NCBI GenBank assembly: GCA_009841235.1
Contig: VXMH01000106.1
Coordinates: forward strand, 1-64,000
Length of the DNA: 64,000 bases
Origin: Caldilineaceae bacterium SB0661_bin_32
Lineage (GTDB): Bacteria; Chloroflexota; Anaerolineae; Caldilineales; Caldilineaceae
Direction: 5' to 3'
Shown: positions 45,262-53,920 of the stretch, in pieces
How the letters are laid out: the number at the start of each line of letters is the position of its first letter
How positions within the stretch are numbered: position 1 is the first letter of the stretch
The notes under the pieces: generated by a model
The model's database searches: none
What the model was told of the DNA's origin: nothing
Seen by the model: the letters and a program-made list of their open reading frames with translations, nothing else
Translations under genes and position numbers: made by a program

Positions 45262-46416
45262 ATGCTTCAGCGAACATTCTCGCACCGCTTCTTTCGAGTA
45301 AAGAGGCAACTCACATCGGCCCTCTGCATTGTCCTGATGCTGGCGCTTTCCGCCTGCGTCGTACAGACAGTTCCCGCTGCCCCGCAAGGCTCGGGCGAAT
45401 CCATGGATTCCGGGCCGGCAGTGGACCTGAATGCCGTCAAGGAATACGCATTGGAGAATGCGGATCTGATGCAGGACGCCACCGCCAGCCTGGCTGACGT
45501 AGCACAGCAATACTACGATCTCGTTCAGGAAGCGCTTGAGGCGAATTCCGATGCCGACCCATACGAACAGCTTTGGGCCGATAACCAGGAAGAAATCAGT
45601 GCCCTTGTCCTTCAGGCGCGAGATCTGTGGCTAGAGGCCAGTACCTGCTATGAACTTGATGAGGGCATCGTAGCAGGTGTTCCTTCGCTGGCCCACTACG
45701 ATGTCTGGATCGACGCCGGCCCCCCTGGCTCTGAGGATCCGGAAGAGGCCTTGGCGTGGACTCTCGAGCTGCCCGACGGCCGGGTATACGAGTCCCCTGG
45801 CAACTTCTTCCACAATCTTCTGGAACCCACGCTTTGGGGAACGAATCCCGAATTCACCGGCCTCAAGGTCGATATGGATGGCGATGGCGTAATCGGTGTG
45901 GGCGAAGCATTGCCCGAAGCCAACATGCTTCTCGGCGCCACCCAGGGGTTGAATGATGCGACCATTGAAATGCAGGGCGCCATCGAAGCCTGGGAACCGA
46001 CGCTTGAGGACGCTCTGACGGCTCTCGTCACCATGATCCCGACCATGAATGAGTACTTCGGACAGTGGAAGGAGTCCGTCTTCGTCACCGGCACTGACAG
46101 CGAACAGGAAAGCTTCATCGCCGTTAGCCGCCTGCACGACATTAAAGGAATCCTTGCCGGACTGAGTTTCACCTACGACAATATCTCGCCCCTGGTGTCC
46201 GATAGCGACGTTCAGCTTCATGAGCAGATCCGAACCGACTTCAACACCCTGATAACATATGTTGACGATCTCTTTGCTCAGGAGCAGGAGGGTGTGCAGT
46301 TCAGCCCCGAAGAGGCCGACCTATTCGGTACTGAGGCGCAGGACCTGGCAACCGCCCTTGCCGCCTTGGTAGCACAGGCCGCTTCAGATTTGAACATCGC
46401 TCTCGATCTGGCCTGA
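45262..46416 (+). CDS. EfeO/imelysin-like iron-uptake lipoprotein with EF-hand loop
   Basis: 384 residues. Lipobox MLALSACVVQ, then a helical region recalling EfeO/M75 imelysin proteins, with AHYDVWIDAG at H145 in the position where that group has HxxE. Residues 204-215 (DMDGDGVIGVGE) are a canonical EF-hand/dockerin-type calcium loop, unusual for the family. The start at 45262 has CAGGAG upstream. The FTR1 permease follows after a hairpin, as in EfeUOB-type ferrous/ferric uptake, so it is probably the external iron-binding component. Confidence 0.7.
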   Translation: MLQRTFSHRFFRVKRQLTSALCIVLMLALSACVVQTVPAAPQGSGESMDSGPAVDLNAVKEYALENADLMQDATASLADVAQQYYDLVQEALEANSDADPYEQLWADNQEEISALVLQARDLWLEASTCYELDEGIVAGVPSLAHYDVWIDAGPPGSEDPEEALAWTLELPDGRVYESPGNFFHNLLEPTLWGTNPEFTGLKVDMDGDGVIGVGEALPEANMLLGATQGLNDATIEMQGAIEAWEPTLEDALTALVTMIPTMNEYFGQWKESVFVTGTDSEQESFIAVSRLHDIKGILAGLSFTYDNISPLVSDSDVQLHEQIRTDFNTLITYVDDLFAQEQEGVQFSPEEADLFGTEAQDLATALAALVAQAASDLNIALDLA

Positions 46417-46423
46417 TCTGTAA

Positions 46424-46460
46424 AGTCGCTGCGCCCTCCGTTTTCGCGGGCGCAGCGACT
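46424..46460 (+). other. Intercistronic hairpin between EfeO-like gene and FTR1
   Basis: AGTCGCTGCGCCC and GGGCGCAGCGACT form a 13-bp perfect stem with an 11-base loop. No U-tract follows on the plus strand, so partial termination or mRNA stabilisation, not full termination, is expected. Confidence 0.6.
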
Positions 46461-46511
46461 CGCCAAACCTGGCAACGAGGCTTGGAGCTACTTCTGTGAA
46501 GGACGAAAGCC

Positions 46512-49004
46512 GTGAATAGCGCTGGCGAGCCGATGGTCAAGCCGGGAATCCGCGCTTTCCTCTGTCTGATCTGCATTGCAACAGTTGTGGGCAGTGTGTT
46601 CTTGATGGCGGAGACCTCGCGCGCGCAGCTGGAGCCAAAAACCAGTTTCAACTCCGCCCTCGTTCAGACCGGACAGGACAGCGACGAGGCCCATCTGTGG
46701 CAGGTGGCCGAGCAACTTCGCAGCTTCACTTTTGAGGCCCAGCGCACGCTTTACGAGGCAGAGCGCGCTGAGCAAGACGAAACCAGGAACACACTTGTCG
46801 CGCAAGCCCTGACGAACATCGAATCCGCTGCACGGGTCTATACCGAAGATCTGCATTCATCTCTTTCCGTCTTGGCGCCCGCCGCCGACGCCTGGATTCA
46901 AGAGGCCTTGGACGACGCGCTCCAGGCTGCCCAGACCAATGACGGCCCCGCGCTGTCTGCCGCACGCGGCCGCTTCTGGACCGGCCTGCTCTGGGGGGCG
47001 CAAACCGCCGCCCTCGCCTCCATTGAATCCGACGATGGCGCCCGCGCAGCAGACTGGCTGCGCCTGCGCGAATTCCGTCGCGCCACCAAAGTGAGCATGA
47101 TCGATGACCTGGCCCGTCGGACCATAAACTCTTTCCGTGGCGGACTGACTAATCAGGCAACAACCCTTGCCGTCGTGGGCGATGACCTCAGAGATACCTA
47201 CTTCTTCCGCCTGCGAGAAGCGCTGAACAACCTGGAAAAGGCGGTCAAAAAGGGATACCCGACGCGCTCCGCAGAATGGACAGGTCAACTACAGGGTTAC
47301 TTTGCCATTCTGCGTGATGATTTCGCGGCAAAAGAGGGGGCGTCCGCTGCTACCGCGGTCGAACAATCCCTTAGGAATCTTGAAGAGGACGTCCTGGCCG
47401 GCAATCTTTCCCAAACAGCCGTATTCGTCTCCGAACTGCGCGACCTCATCTCTTCTTATCAGCCTGTGGATCTCTCGCCCGAAGAGTTTGCCCGCCGTAG
47501 TCAGCTGCTCTATCTCTTCATCGATCTGGTCTACATTGAATATCGCGACGGCGTCCGAAACGGCCAGATCACCATCGAAACGGAGTACCTGGAAGCGCTG
47601 ACCTTCCGTGATCAGGCCGAAGTCTTCCTCGCCGAGCTCTACCCCCGCATCTCCGCCGCCGACCCCGCCGCCGCCGAGCGTCTCGTTGTCCTCCTTCAGG
47701 AAATGAAAGTTGCCCTCGAACAGCTCGACGAAAGAAAGCTCGTGCGCTCTCAAGTGGAAGAAGCGCTGGCGCTCACCGAAGAGACACTCGGCGATGCCGT
47801 GCACGACAGCAGCGGCGAGGGCATTTTTAACGTAGTTGAAACTCTGTTAAACGAAATGGAGCAGCAGGTGGCGCGCGGCGAATACGAGCTGGCCGAAAGA
47901 AGCCGTATCCAGGCCTACGCCCTCTTCGACGCCGGGCCGGAGTTGCGGCTTATGGCCTTCTCACCGGACTTGGTCGCGCGCCTCGACGGCCTCTTCTGGC
48001 ACGGCTTCCAGGGACAGCCAGGGCTCTCCTTGGCAGTGGCCCAAAACCGCTCCCCCGTAGAAATCGCCGCAATTCGAGACGTTCTTGACGAAGGTCTGGC
48101 CGAAGCCCAGACTGTGCTCGGCAGCGGCGCCGCACCCCTGGCCATCATTACCAATTCCGCCGTAATCGTCTTCCGCGAAGGGCTGGAAGCCATTGTCATT
48201 CTCGCCGCTCTCATGGCCAGCATGGTGGGCGCCTATGCCGCCTTCCGGCGCTCGATGCTTGTCGGTGTCATTCTGGCAACGATTGCCACTGTGATTACCT
48301 GGTGGATCGCCCAGCGTCTGATGCTCGCCTTCAGCAGCTTTGGGGAGCGCCTGGAAGCCGTCGTTTCCTTGATCGCCGTGGGCGTCCTCCTCCTCATTAC
48401 CAACTGGTTCTTCCATCGAGTCTACTGGAAGGACTGGCTGGCAGGGTTCCACCAGCGCAAGAAAGTTCTGTTGGGAGGAGCGGCCGAAAGTCTGCTGTCG
48501 GCACAGGCTCTTGGCTTTATCGCACTGGGATTCACCAGTGTCTACCGGGAGGGTTTCGAGACGGTGCTCTTCTTGCAGGCGCTCGTGCTGGACGCAGGCC
48601 CGGCTATTGTAATGCAAGGTGTCGCCCTGGGACTCCTCGCGACGGCTATTGTCGGCTTCTTCACCTTCCAGCTTCAGACCCGTCTGCCTTACAAAAAAAT
48701 GCTGGTGATTACCGGCATCCTTATCGGCGGAGTGCTGCTCATAATGGTAGGCAATACGATTCACACGATGCAGGCCGTTGGCTGGGTGCCAATCTCGCCC
48801 GTAGGTTCCCTCAGCCTTCCCTATTGGGTTAGCCTTTGGCTCGGCATCTTCCCAACTTGGGAAACGATTTGCGGCCAGGGCGCAGCCGCAGTCTTTGTAA
48901 TTGGCAGCTACTACCTTGCCGAATTCCAGCAGAAGCAGCGCGTCCGCGCTGGAGCACAGGAACAAGCTGCCGCACTTAAGGAACAAACAGCTCAAACCAA
49001 ATGA
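46512..49004 (+). CDS. FTR1-family iron permease with long extracytoplasmic domain
   Basis: 830 residues from a GTG start. A signal-like helix leads a 500-residue helical external domain, then a C-terminal seven-helix FTR1 permease. The two iron-transport motifs are VFREGLEAIVIL (near residue 555) and VYREGFETVLFL (near 678). The long N-terminal domain may replace part of EfeO/EfeB function. Downstream is an orphan terminator for the opposite strand. Paired with the EfeO-like lipoprotein. Confidence 0.9.
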   Translation: MNSAGEPMVKPGIRAFLCLICIATVVGSVFLMAETSRAQLEPKTSFNSALVQTGQDSDEAHLWQVAEQLRSFTFEAQRTLYEAERAEQDETRNTLVAQALTNIESAARVYTEDLHSSLSVLAPAADAWIQEALDDALQAAQTNDGPALSAARGRFWTGLLWGAQTAALASIESDDGARAADWLRLREFRRATKVSMIDDLARRTINSFRGGLTNQATTLAVVGDDLRDTYFFRLREALNNLEKAVKKGYPTRSAEWTGQLQGYFAILRDDFAAKEGASAATAVEQSLRNLEEDVLAGNLSQTAVFVSELRDLISSYQPVDLSPEEFARRSQLLYLFIDLVYIEYRDGVRNGQITIETEYLEALTFRDQAEVFLAELYPRISAADPAAAERLVVLLQEMKVALEQLDERKLVRSQVEEALALTEETLGDAVHDSSGEGIFNVVETLLNEMEQQVARGEYELAERSRIQAYALFDAGPELRLMAFSPDLVARLDGLFWHGFQGQPGLSLAVAQNRSPVEIAAIRDVLDEGLAEAQTVLGSGAAPLAIITNSAVIVFREGLEAIVILAALMASMVGAYAAFRRSMLVGVILATIATVITWWIAQRLMLAFSSFGERLEAVVSLIAVGVLLLITNWFFHRVYWKDWLAGFHQRKKVLLGGAAESLLSAQALGFIALGFTSVYREGFETVLFLQALVLDAGPAIVMQGVALGLLATAIVGFFTFQLQTRLPYKKMLVITGILIGGVLLIMVGNTIHTMQAVGWVPISPVGSLSLPYWVSLWLGIFPTWETICGQGAAAVFVIGSYYLAEFQQKQRVRAGAQEQAAALKEQTAQTK

Positions 49005-49027
49005 AAAAACCGGCCCCGAAGGGCCGG
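49004..49027 (-). terminator. Orphan minus-strand intrinsic terminator 2
   Basis: Minus strand CCGGCCC-TTCG-GGGCCGG followed by TTTTTT, a UUCG-capped 7-bp stem. On the plus strand the A-run precedes the hairpin, so it cannot terminate FTR1. No minus-strand gene lies upstream for over 9 kb. Confidence 0.85.
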
Positions 49028-49095
49028 CTGAAAGTAGGAACAACAATCTTGGAAAGTGGCTGCTGACACCAGTCACTATCCACATGCTGAACCCA
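49004..49095 (-). ncRNA. Candidate small RNA 2
   Basis: A transcript of about 92 nt is predicted from the extended -10 promoter at 49102-49130 to the orphan terminator. An internal two-part stem is possible: GTGG with CCAC outside, TGAC-TGGT-GTCA inside. The segment TAGTGAC also occurs in candidate RNA 1. It lies between FTR1 and hmuT, antisense to their intergenic region. No known family recognised. Confidence 0.5.
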
Positions 49096-49101
49096 AAGCA
49101 G

Positions 49102-49130
49102 AGTATAACAGATGCTGCCGCGCTATGCAA
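49102..49130 (-). promoter_or_regulatory. Promoter of candidate small RNA 2
   Basis: Minus strand: -35 TTGCAT (49130-49125), 17-base spacer, extended -10 TGTTATACT with TATACT at 49107-49102. Confidence 0.5.
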
Positions 49131-49199
49131 CAGTGGCTTTTCTTCTGCTCTACCGGTTCAGCCAAGAGACGGTCACCCTGTGACCGAATGGAGAAAGCC

Positions 49200-50183
49200 A
49201 TGTCCTCGTTAAAGCGTTTCGGGCTTCTGATCATCTGCGTCGGTCTTTTCACCGCTTGCACTTTGCCCGTCGACCTGACAACACTTCCAGCGAACCAAAC
49301 TGCAGCGGAGTCCCCTGATTCCTCGGTCGAAAACGCGCAACCTTCCCAAGATGGAATGGCCATCGAACTGAACGATGCCGACGGCAACCTTGTTGTTGTC
49401 GACGATCTGAGCCGAATTGTCACCCTCGGTGGAACGGTCACAGAAATCGTTTTCGCATTAGGCTCGGGTGACAACGTGGTAGCGGTCGACAGTTCCAGCA
49501 GCTACCCTGCTCAGGTGAGCGACTTGCCCCAAGTAGGTTATCAGCGCCGCCTTTCCGCCGAAGGTGTACTGGCTCTTGACCCCTCACTCATTCTGGCAAC
49601 AACCGAAGCCGGTCCATCTGAGGCCATTCAACATCTCAGGGACACTGGTGTTGATGTCCTCTTGCTAGAATCCGATGATTCGGTGGAAGGCGTCGCGGAA
49701 AAGATTCGCGGTTTCGCCAAAGCTCTGGGCCGGGAAGCAGAAGGCGAATCCCTGGTTGTTCGGCTTGAGGCCGACTTGGCCCAGGCCCGCTCCTATGTCC
49801 AGAGTGCCGAAAGTCAACCGCGGGTACTGTTCATCTACGCGCGAGGCGCCGGCGCCGTCAGCGTCTCCGGACAGGGCACCGGAGCTCACACAATGATTCA
49901 GCTGGCGGGCGGCGAAAACGCCATCGAAGGATTCGAGGGCTACCGACCGCTCACTGCCGAGGCCGCGCTCGCCGCTGCACCTGACGTCATCCTCATGTTC
50001 ACCAGCGGGCTCCAGAGCCTCGGTGGCCAGGATGACTTGCTGGAAGTACCGGGCATTGCTCAAACGCCCGCGGCCCAGAATGGCCGCATCGTGGCTATGG
50101 ACGGTCTCTTTCTGCTCAACTTCGGTCCGCGAATGGGCCAAGCCGTTCTCGACCTGGCAAAGCAAATCCGAGAAGACCAATAG
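49200..50183 (+). CDS. hmuT: Haem ABC transporter substrate-binding lipoprotein
   Basis: 327 residues from the ATG at 49200, preceded by GGAG. Lipobox GLFTACTLP. HmuT-type landmarks are SRIVTLGGTVTEIVFALG, DLPQVGYQRRLSAEGVLALDPSLIL and AGGENAIEGFEGYRPLTAEA. In this family a Tyr or His binds haem; Y in VGYQR and Y in EGYRP are candidates. First gene of a haem import operon. Confidence 0.9.
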   Translation: MSSLKRFGLLIICVGLFTACTLPVDLTTLPANQTAAESPDSSVENAQPSQDGMAIELNDADGNLVVVDDLSRIVTLGGTVTEIVFALGSGDNVVAVDSSSSYPAQVSDLPQVGYQRRLSAEGVLALDPSLILATTEAGPSEAIQHLRDTGVDVLLLESDDSVEGVAEKIRGFAKALGREAEGESLVVRLEADLAQARSYVQSAESQPRVLFIYARGAGAVSVSGQGTGAHTMIQLAGGENAIEGFEGYRPLTAEAALAAAPDVILMFTSGLQSLGGQDDLLEVPGIAQTPAAQNGRIVAMDGLFLLNFGPRMGQAVLDLAKQIREDQ

Positions 50184-50258
50184 GGGACGGGTAGTTTCCG
50201 TCGAACTCAAAAGACGCCAGAGTGACCAAATCAATACAAACAAAGGAGACTTGCGACC

Positions 50259-50630
50259 ATGTGTCAGCATATCGTCATCTTGGCCGAACGTAATGGACAG
50301 CAATATGTCAGCCAGTGCGAACACGGAACCGTCCATCTGATCTGGGATGGAGTCGGACTCCACCTTTCGGCCGAAGCCTTTAACCGCTTGGCAGCACACA
50401 TTATGAAAACGCGTGCCAACATCCTGGAGCTTGGTGATTCCGTCAGTCAGGGTCACTGCCGTATGTGCGTTGGCAAATTGTCGCTTATCCTACCTGTGGA
50501 GGACTTCCTACTCATGGTAGAGATGATCGATGAGGTCATGCCCCAAATCAACTTGACTGGTAACGGACAATATCACCCCTCCGTGCGGATAGCGCCACCA
50601 CATCAACTGATTCCGCCAGTCCTGAACTGA
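50259..50630 (+). CDS. Uncharacterised Cys/His-rich protein in the haem operon
   Basis: 123 residues, no signal peptide. Potential metal or haem ligands cluster at both ends of the core: C2-H4 (MCQH), C20-H22 (QCEHGTVHLIW) and H66-C67/C70 (GHCRMC). It loosely recalls small Cys-rich DUF6686-like proteins, not verified. Encoded between the haem-binding lipoprotein and the permease, so a cytosolic role in haem or iron hand-off, or in sensing, is inferred. AAAGGAG precedes the ATG. Confidence 0.75.
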   Translation: MCQHIVILAERNGQQYVSQCEHGTVHLIWDGVGLHLSAEAFNRLAAHIMKTRANILELGDSVSQGHCRMCVGKLSLILPVEDFLLMVEMIDEVMPQINLTGNGQYHPSVRIAPPHQLIPPVLN

Positions 50631-50784
50631 GAACTGCTTGGCGCCTGCCAGTCGTCAAACACCTGTCTCTGGAAAAGGGTAAGTCCGTCCTCGATCAATT
50701 CCGTATGATTTCCTGCCCCGCGGCGGTAAACAGCTTGGAAAGCGCAACGAGACCTTTCTGCGACGCATCTGAAAGGCTGGGCAG

Positions 50785-51885
50785 ATGTTAGCCAAACTTC
50801 ATCTGCTCAGCCCCTTCTCTTTCGACTCCTTAAGGACGCGACCACTCATCGTCTTGGGAGGACTGGGACTCATGCTCCTCCTTACCAGTGCTATGGGCAT
50901 CGCCACGGGCGCAGTCACGGTTTCTCCCAGCCAGTTAATCGCTATCCTGGCCCAATCAGCTGGCCTGGATTTCCCCTGGACCTATGATGCCCGCCAAGAG
51001 GCTGTCGTTATCGCGATTCGTTTGCCCAGAATCTTGCTGGGCCTTCTTATCGGTTCAGGACTGGCTCTGTCAGGCGCCACCATGCAGGGGCTTTTTCGCA
51101 ACCCTCTCGCAGATCCAGGATTGATTGGAATCTCCAGCGGTGCGGCTCTGGCGGTAACCGCGTGGATCGTGTTGGGAGGCCCCCTCATGGAGTTGGCCGG
51201 CGCCTTTCTCAGCTACGCTTCGCTGCCACTGGCGGCTTTCATCGGAAGCATAGTCGCTACTCTGATTGTCTACCGTCTCTCTACCCAGAACGGGCGTACG
51301 ATCGTGTCCACCATGTTGTTGGCCGGTATCGCCGTCAATGCCTTGGCTGGCGCTGGTGCTGGCTTTTTTGTACTTCTCGCTACCGATGATCAATTGCGGG
51401 ATATCGTATTCTGGAGTCTGGGCAGTCTGGGGGGAGCAACTTGGCGAGCTGTCTTGACCACAGTTCCCTTCGTCGGGCTGGCAATTCTGGCACTTCCTCG
51501 TCTGGCGAGGTCGCTCAATGCTCTACTGTTGGGAGAAGCCGAGGCTACACATCTGGGAATCTCGATCGAGCAAGTGAAGCGCGTAATCGTTGTCCTGACC
51601 GCACTGGCAGTTGGCGCGTCAGTGGCCGCTGCAGGCAGCATTGGGTTTGTCGGGCTTGTCGTGCCCCATCTTCTTCGCCTGATGGTAGGGCCGAAACACC
51701 GTCTTGTCTTGCCAGGCTCGGCGTTGCTGGGCGCCACCATTCTGGTTGGCGCAGATACAATCGCGCGTACGATCATCGCACCCGCCGAGTTGCCCATCGG
51801 TATCGTCACCGCAAGCCTGGGCGCGCCCTTTTTCCTCTGGCTCTTGCTTCGCGTACGCCACCAGGGAGAGTCTGGCCTTGCTTGA
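50785..51885 (+). CDS. hmuU: Haem ABC transporter permease
   Basis: FecCD-family permease, 366 residues, about ten helices. RLPRILLGLLIGSGLALSG and MQGLFRNPLADPGLIGISSGA are the family signature. The coupling segment GLVVPHLLRLMVGP is present near the C-terminus. Its last codons overlap the start of hmuV by 8 bases. Confidence 0.93.
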   Translation: MLAKLHLLSPFSFDSLRTRPLIVLGGLGLMLLLTSAMGIATGAVTVSPSQLIAILAQSAGLDFPWTYDARQEAVVIAIRLPRILLGLLIGSGLALSGATMQGLFRNPLADPGLIGISSGAALAVTAWIVLGGPLMELAGAFLSYASLPLAAFIGSIVATLIVYRLSTQNGRTIVSTMLLAGIAVNALAGAGAGFFVLLATDDQLRDIVFWSLGSLGGATWRAVLTTVPFVGLAILALPRLARSLNALLLGEAEATHLGISIEQVKRVIVVLTALAVGASVAAAGSIGFVGLVVPHLLRLMVGPKHRLVLPGSALLGATILVGADTIARTIIAPAELPIGIVTASLGAPFFLWLLLRVRHQGESGLA

Positions 51886-52660
51886 AGCTTTTTCCATCAG
51901 CGTGCAAGTAGGCGGGAAACGGCTTGTGCATGGCGTCTCTGTCGAAGTCCCGCCGGGCCATCTGCTGGCTGTCGTCGGACCCAACGGCGCCGGCAAGTCG
52001 ACTCTGCTACGCGTTCTGAGCGGAGAGCACGCTCCGACCAGCGGACAGATCTGCTTGAATGAAACTGAGCTCCATCGCTGGTCGGCGAAGCAACTGGCGC
52101 AGATGCGGGCCGTGCTGCCTCAAGACTCCAGCCTTTCCTTCCCATTCCGCGTGCTGGACGTCGTGCTGATAGGACGTACTCCGCACCTGCGCAGTGCAGA
52201 AACACCGCACGATTACGCCATCGTCGATCAGGCCCTGCGAGCAGTTGACATGTCAGAATTTGGCCGTCGCCCCTACACAACTCTTTCCGGCGGTGAGAAG
52301 CAACGTGTACAACTGGCCCGCGTGTTGGCCCAAATCTGGGAAGAGTCACCCCTGGGACCGCGGTATCTGTTCCTGGACGAGCCGACTAATAATCTCGATA
52401 TAGCGCATCAACATCGAATGATGCGAGTTGCAAGAAGTCTGAAAGATCAGGGCGTGGGGATTCTGGCAGTCCTTCACGACCTCAACCTGGCGGCTCAGTA
52501 CGCCGACAAAATTATGCTTATGCAAAATGGGCAAGTTTCGGCAAATGGGTTTCCTTCTGACGTACTTACCCCCAATCGTATAAAGGAAGTATTTATGATC
52601 CCCGTCAAAGTCATCCAACACCCAACTGCATTCTGTCCAGTTATTGTGCCTGTACCATGA
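51878..52660 (+). CDS. hmuV: Haem ABC transporter ATP-binding protein
   Basis: ATPase of the importer, 260 residues. Walker A GPNGAGKST, Q-loop VLPQDSS, signature LSGGEKQRVQLARVL, Walker B YLFLDEPTNNLD and switch His in AVLHDLNLA. I start at the TTG at 51878 (LLEAFSISVQVGGK), with GGGAG upstream and overlapping the hmuU stop. The frame is open further back to 51704, but only as an overlap with hmuU. Confidence 0.92.
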   Translation: MLEAFSISVQVGGKRLVHGVSVEVPPGHLLAVVGPNGAGKSTLLRVLSGEHAPTSGQICLNETELHRWSAKQLAQMRAVLPQDSSLSFPFRVLDVVLIGRTPHLRSAETPHDYAIVDQALRAVDMSEFGRRPYTTLSGGEKQRVQLARVLAQIWEESPLGPRYLFLDEPTNNLDIAHQHRMMRVARSLKDQGVGILAVLHDLNLAAQYADKIMLMQNGQVSANGFPSDVLTPNRIKEVFMIPVKVIQHPTAFCPVIVPVP

Positions 52661-52705
52661 TTGTCGCGAAACTTCATAGAGCCGATTGAGCAAAAGGAGA
52701 CTACT

Positions 52706-53041
52706 GTGGTCATCGTTATGAACCGAATCGCCGTGAAACCGGACTTCGCTGACGCGTTCGAAGATCGCTTCAAGGATAGGGCCGCGCTCGTAGACCGAAT
52801 GCCTGGCTTTCTCTCCTTTCGCCTGCTGCGCCCGGCAACTGAAGGCGCCCCGTTTGTCGTAGAAACGCATTGGGAATGCAAAGAGGACTTTGAACGATGG
52901 ACCAAATCAGACCAGTTCCAGCAAGGCCATGCCCGATCGGGAAGGCTTCCCCGTGAGGCTTTCGCAGGTCATCCAAAGCTGGAAATATTCGAAGTCGTTC
53001 AGTCTGCAAAGCGGGGGGAAATCCTGGAGTTACCAGAATAA
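52706..53041 (+). CDS. IsdG/HmoA-type haem-degrading monooxygenase
   Basis: 111 residues, antibiotic-biosynthesis-monooxygenase (ABM) fold. It aligns with IsdG over the active site: N6 (VMNRIAV), W65 (DFERWTKS) and H75 (QQGHARS) match the N/W/H triad of staphylococcal IsdG. Start is a GTG at 52706 preceded by AAAGGAG; the frame opens to a TTG at 52661. Last gene of the haem operon, predicted to open haem in the cytosol and release iron. Confidence 0.87.
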   Translation: MVIVMNRIAVKPDFADAFEDRFKDRAALVDRMPGFLSFRLLRPATEGAPFVVETHWECKEDFERWTKSDQFQQGHARSGRLPREAFAGHPKLEIFEVVQSAKRGEILELPE

Positions 53042-53231
53042 GGCCGAAGCATTCCTCCTCAAGCCAAGACTACTGGCCACCGGAAACAAATGGCCGAGCC
53101 GGAGCAGATCAAGCATCAGCCGAGATGACAAGACTCGGGCTCGACCTTCGCCACTCTGACTTGTGGCGCAATTGCCAGTTCATGTCCCTGAAGCTCTGTC
53201 GAAGACTGCCGAGGCCACCCACGATTAGCCA

Positions 53232-53735
53232 ATGAATTCACTTAGAAAACGACTGCTGGCGCGCATAACGGAACGGGTCTTTGTCTTTACATTGCTTTGG
53301 ATTGGGTTTGTCTGCGCCATCAGCTTCATGGAGACACCCCTTAAATTCCAGGCCCCTTCACTGACATTGCCTGTCGCCCTCGAAATCGGCCACCTTGTCT
53401 TTCACGCTTTGAATGCCCTCGAAATAGGGTTTGCCTCCGCCATCACTGCGATCACACTGATAAAAGGCTGGCCCCGGCGAATTCGCGCGCTCACCCTCCT
53501 CATCGTCCTACTGCTTGCAACGCAGACCATCCTCCTCTATACGGTGCTGGATGCCCGCACGCTGGCTATCATCCACGGATTAGAGGTGCCGGAGCGATCT
53601 TTCCACCCGTACTACGTTGCATTGGAAGGTGTCAAGTTGGCGCTCCTTCTCTACCTGGCCTATCTGCAACTCGAAGAGTATGACGTCAGGATTCGCAAGG
53701 TCGCCCAATTTTCGCCTGAGACAGCTAAAGGTTGA
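53232..53735 (+). CDS. Four-helix membrane protein
   Basis: 167 residues, four predicted helices. The segment ISFMETPLKFQAPSLTLPVALEIGHLVFHALNALE recalls a widespread, uncharacterised family of small membrane proteins with a conserved E-PLKF motif. A role in metal handling is suggested only by its location between the haem operon and the metal exporter. Start at the ATG with a weak ribosome site. Confidence 0.7.
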   Translation: MNSLRKRLLARITERVFVFTLLWIGFVCAISFMETPLKFQAPSLTLPVALEIGHLVFHALNALEIGFASAITAITLIKGWPRRIRALTLLIVLLLATQTILLYTVLDARTLAIIHGLEVPERSFHPYYVALEGVKLALLLYLAYLQLEEYDVRIRKVAQFSPETAKG

Positions 53736-53920
53736 CGCTTTCCTTGGTTGCCCTTTGAGCGCCGGGACCCCGGCGGACACAGCATCACCACCTGGGTAGA
53801 ATTCCGGGAAAGAGCGATACCTGCTTTTGGCAAAATCCGCTAGGTTGGTGCAACATAGTCCCTGAAATGGAAGTCGCGCCGCCCGTATCGCGCGCTACTC
53901 TGCGGATCAGGGGACCTCAG

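Noticed and set aside
47961-49130. 389-codon minus-strand frame running through orphan terminator 2
   Set aside because: Antisense to FTR1, crosses a strong terminator, low-complexity composition.
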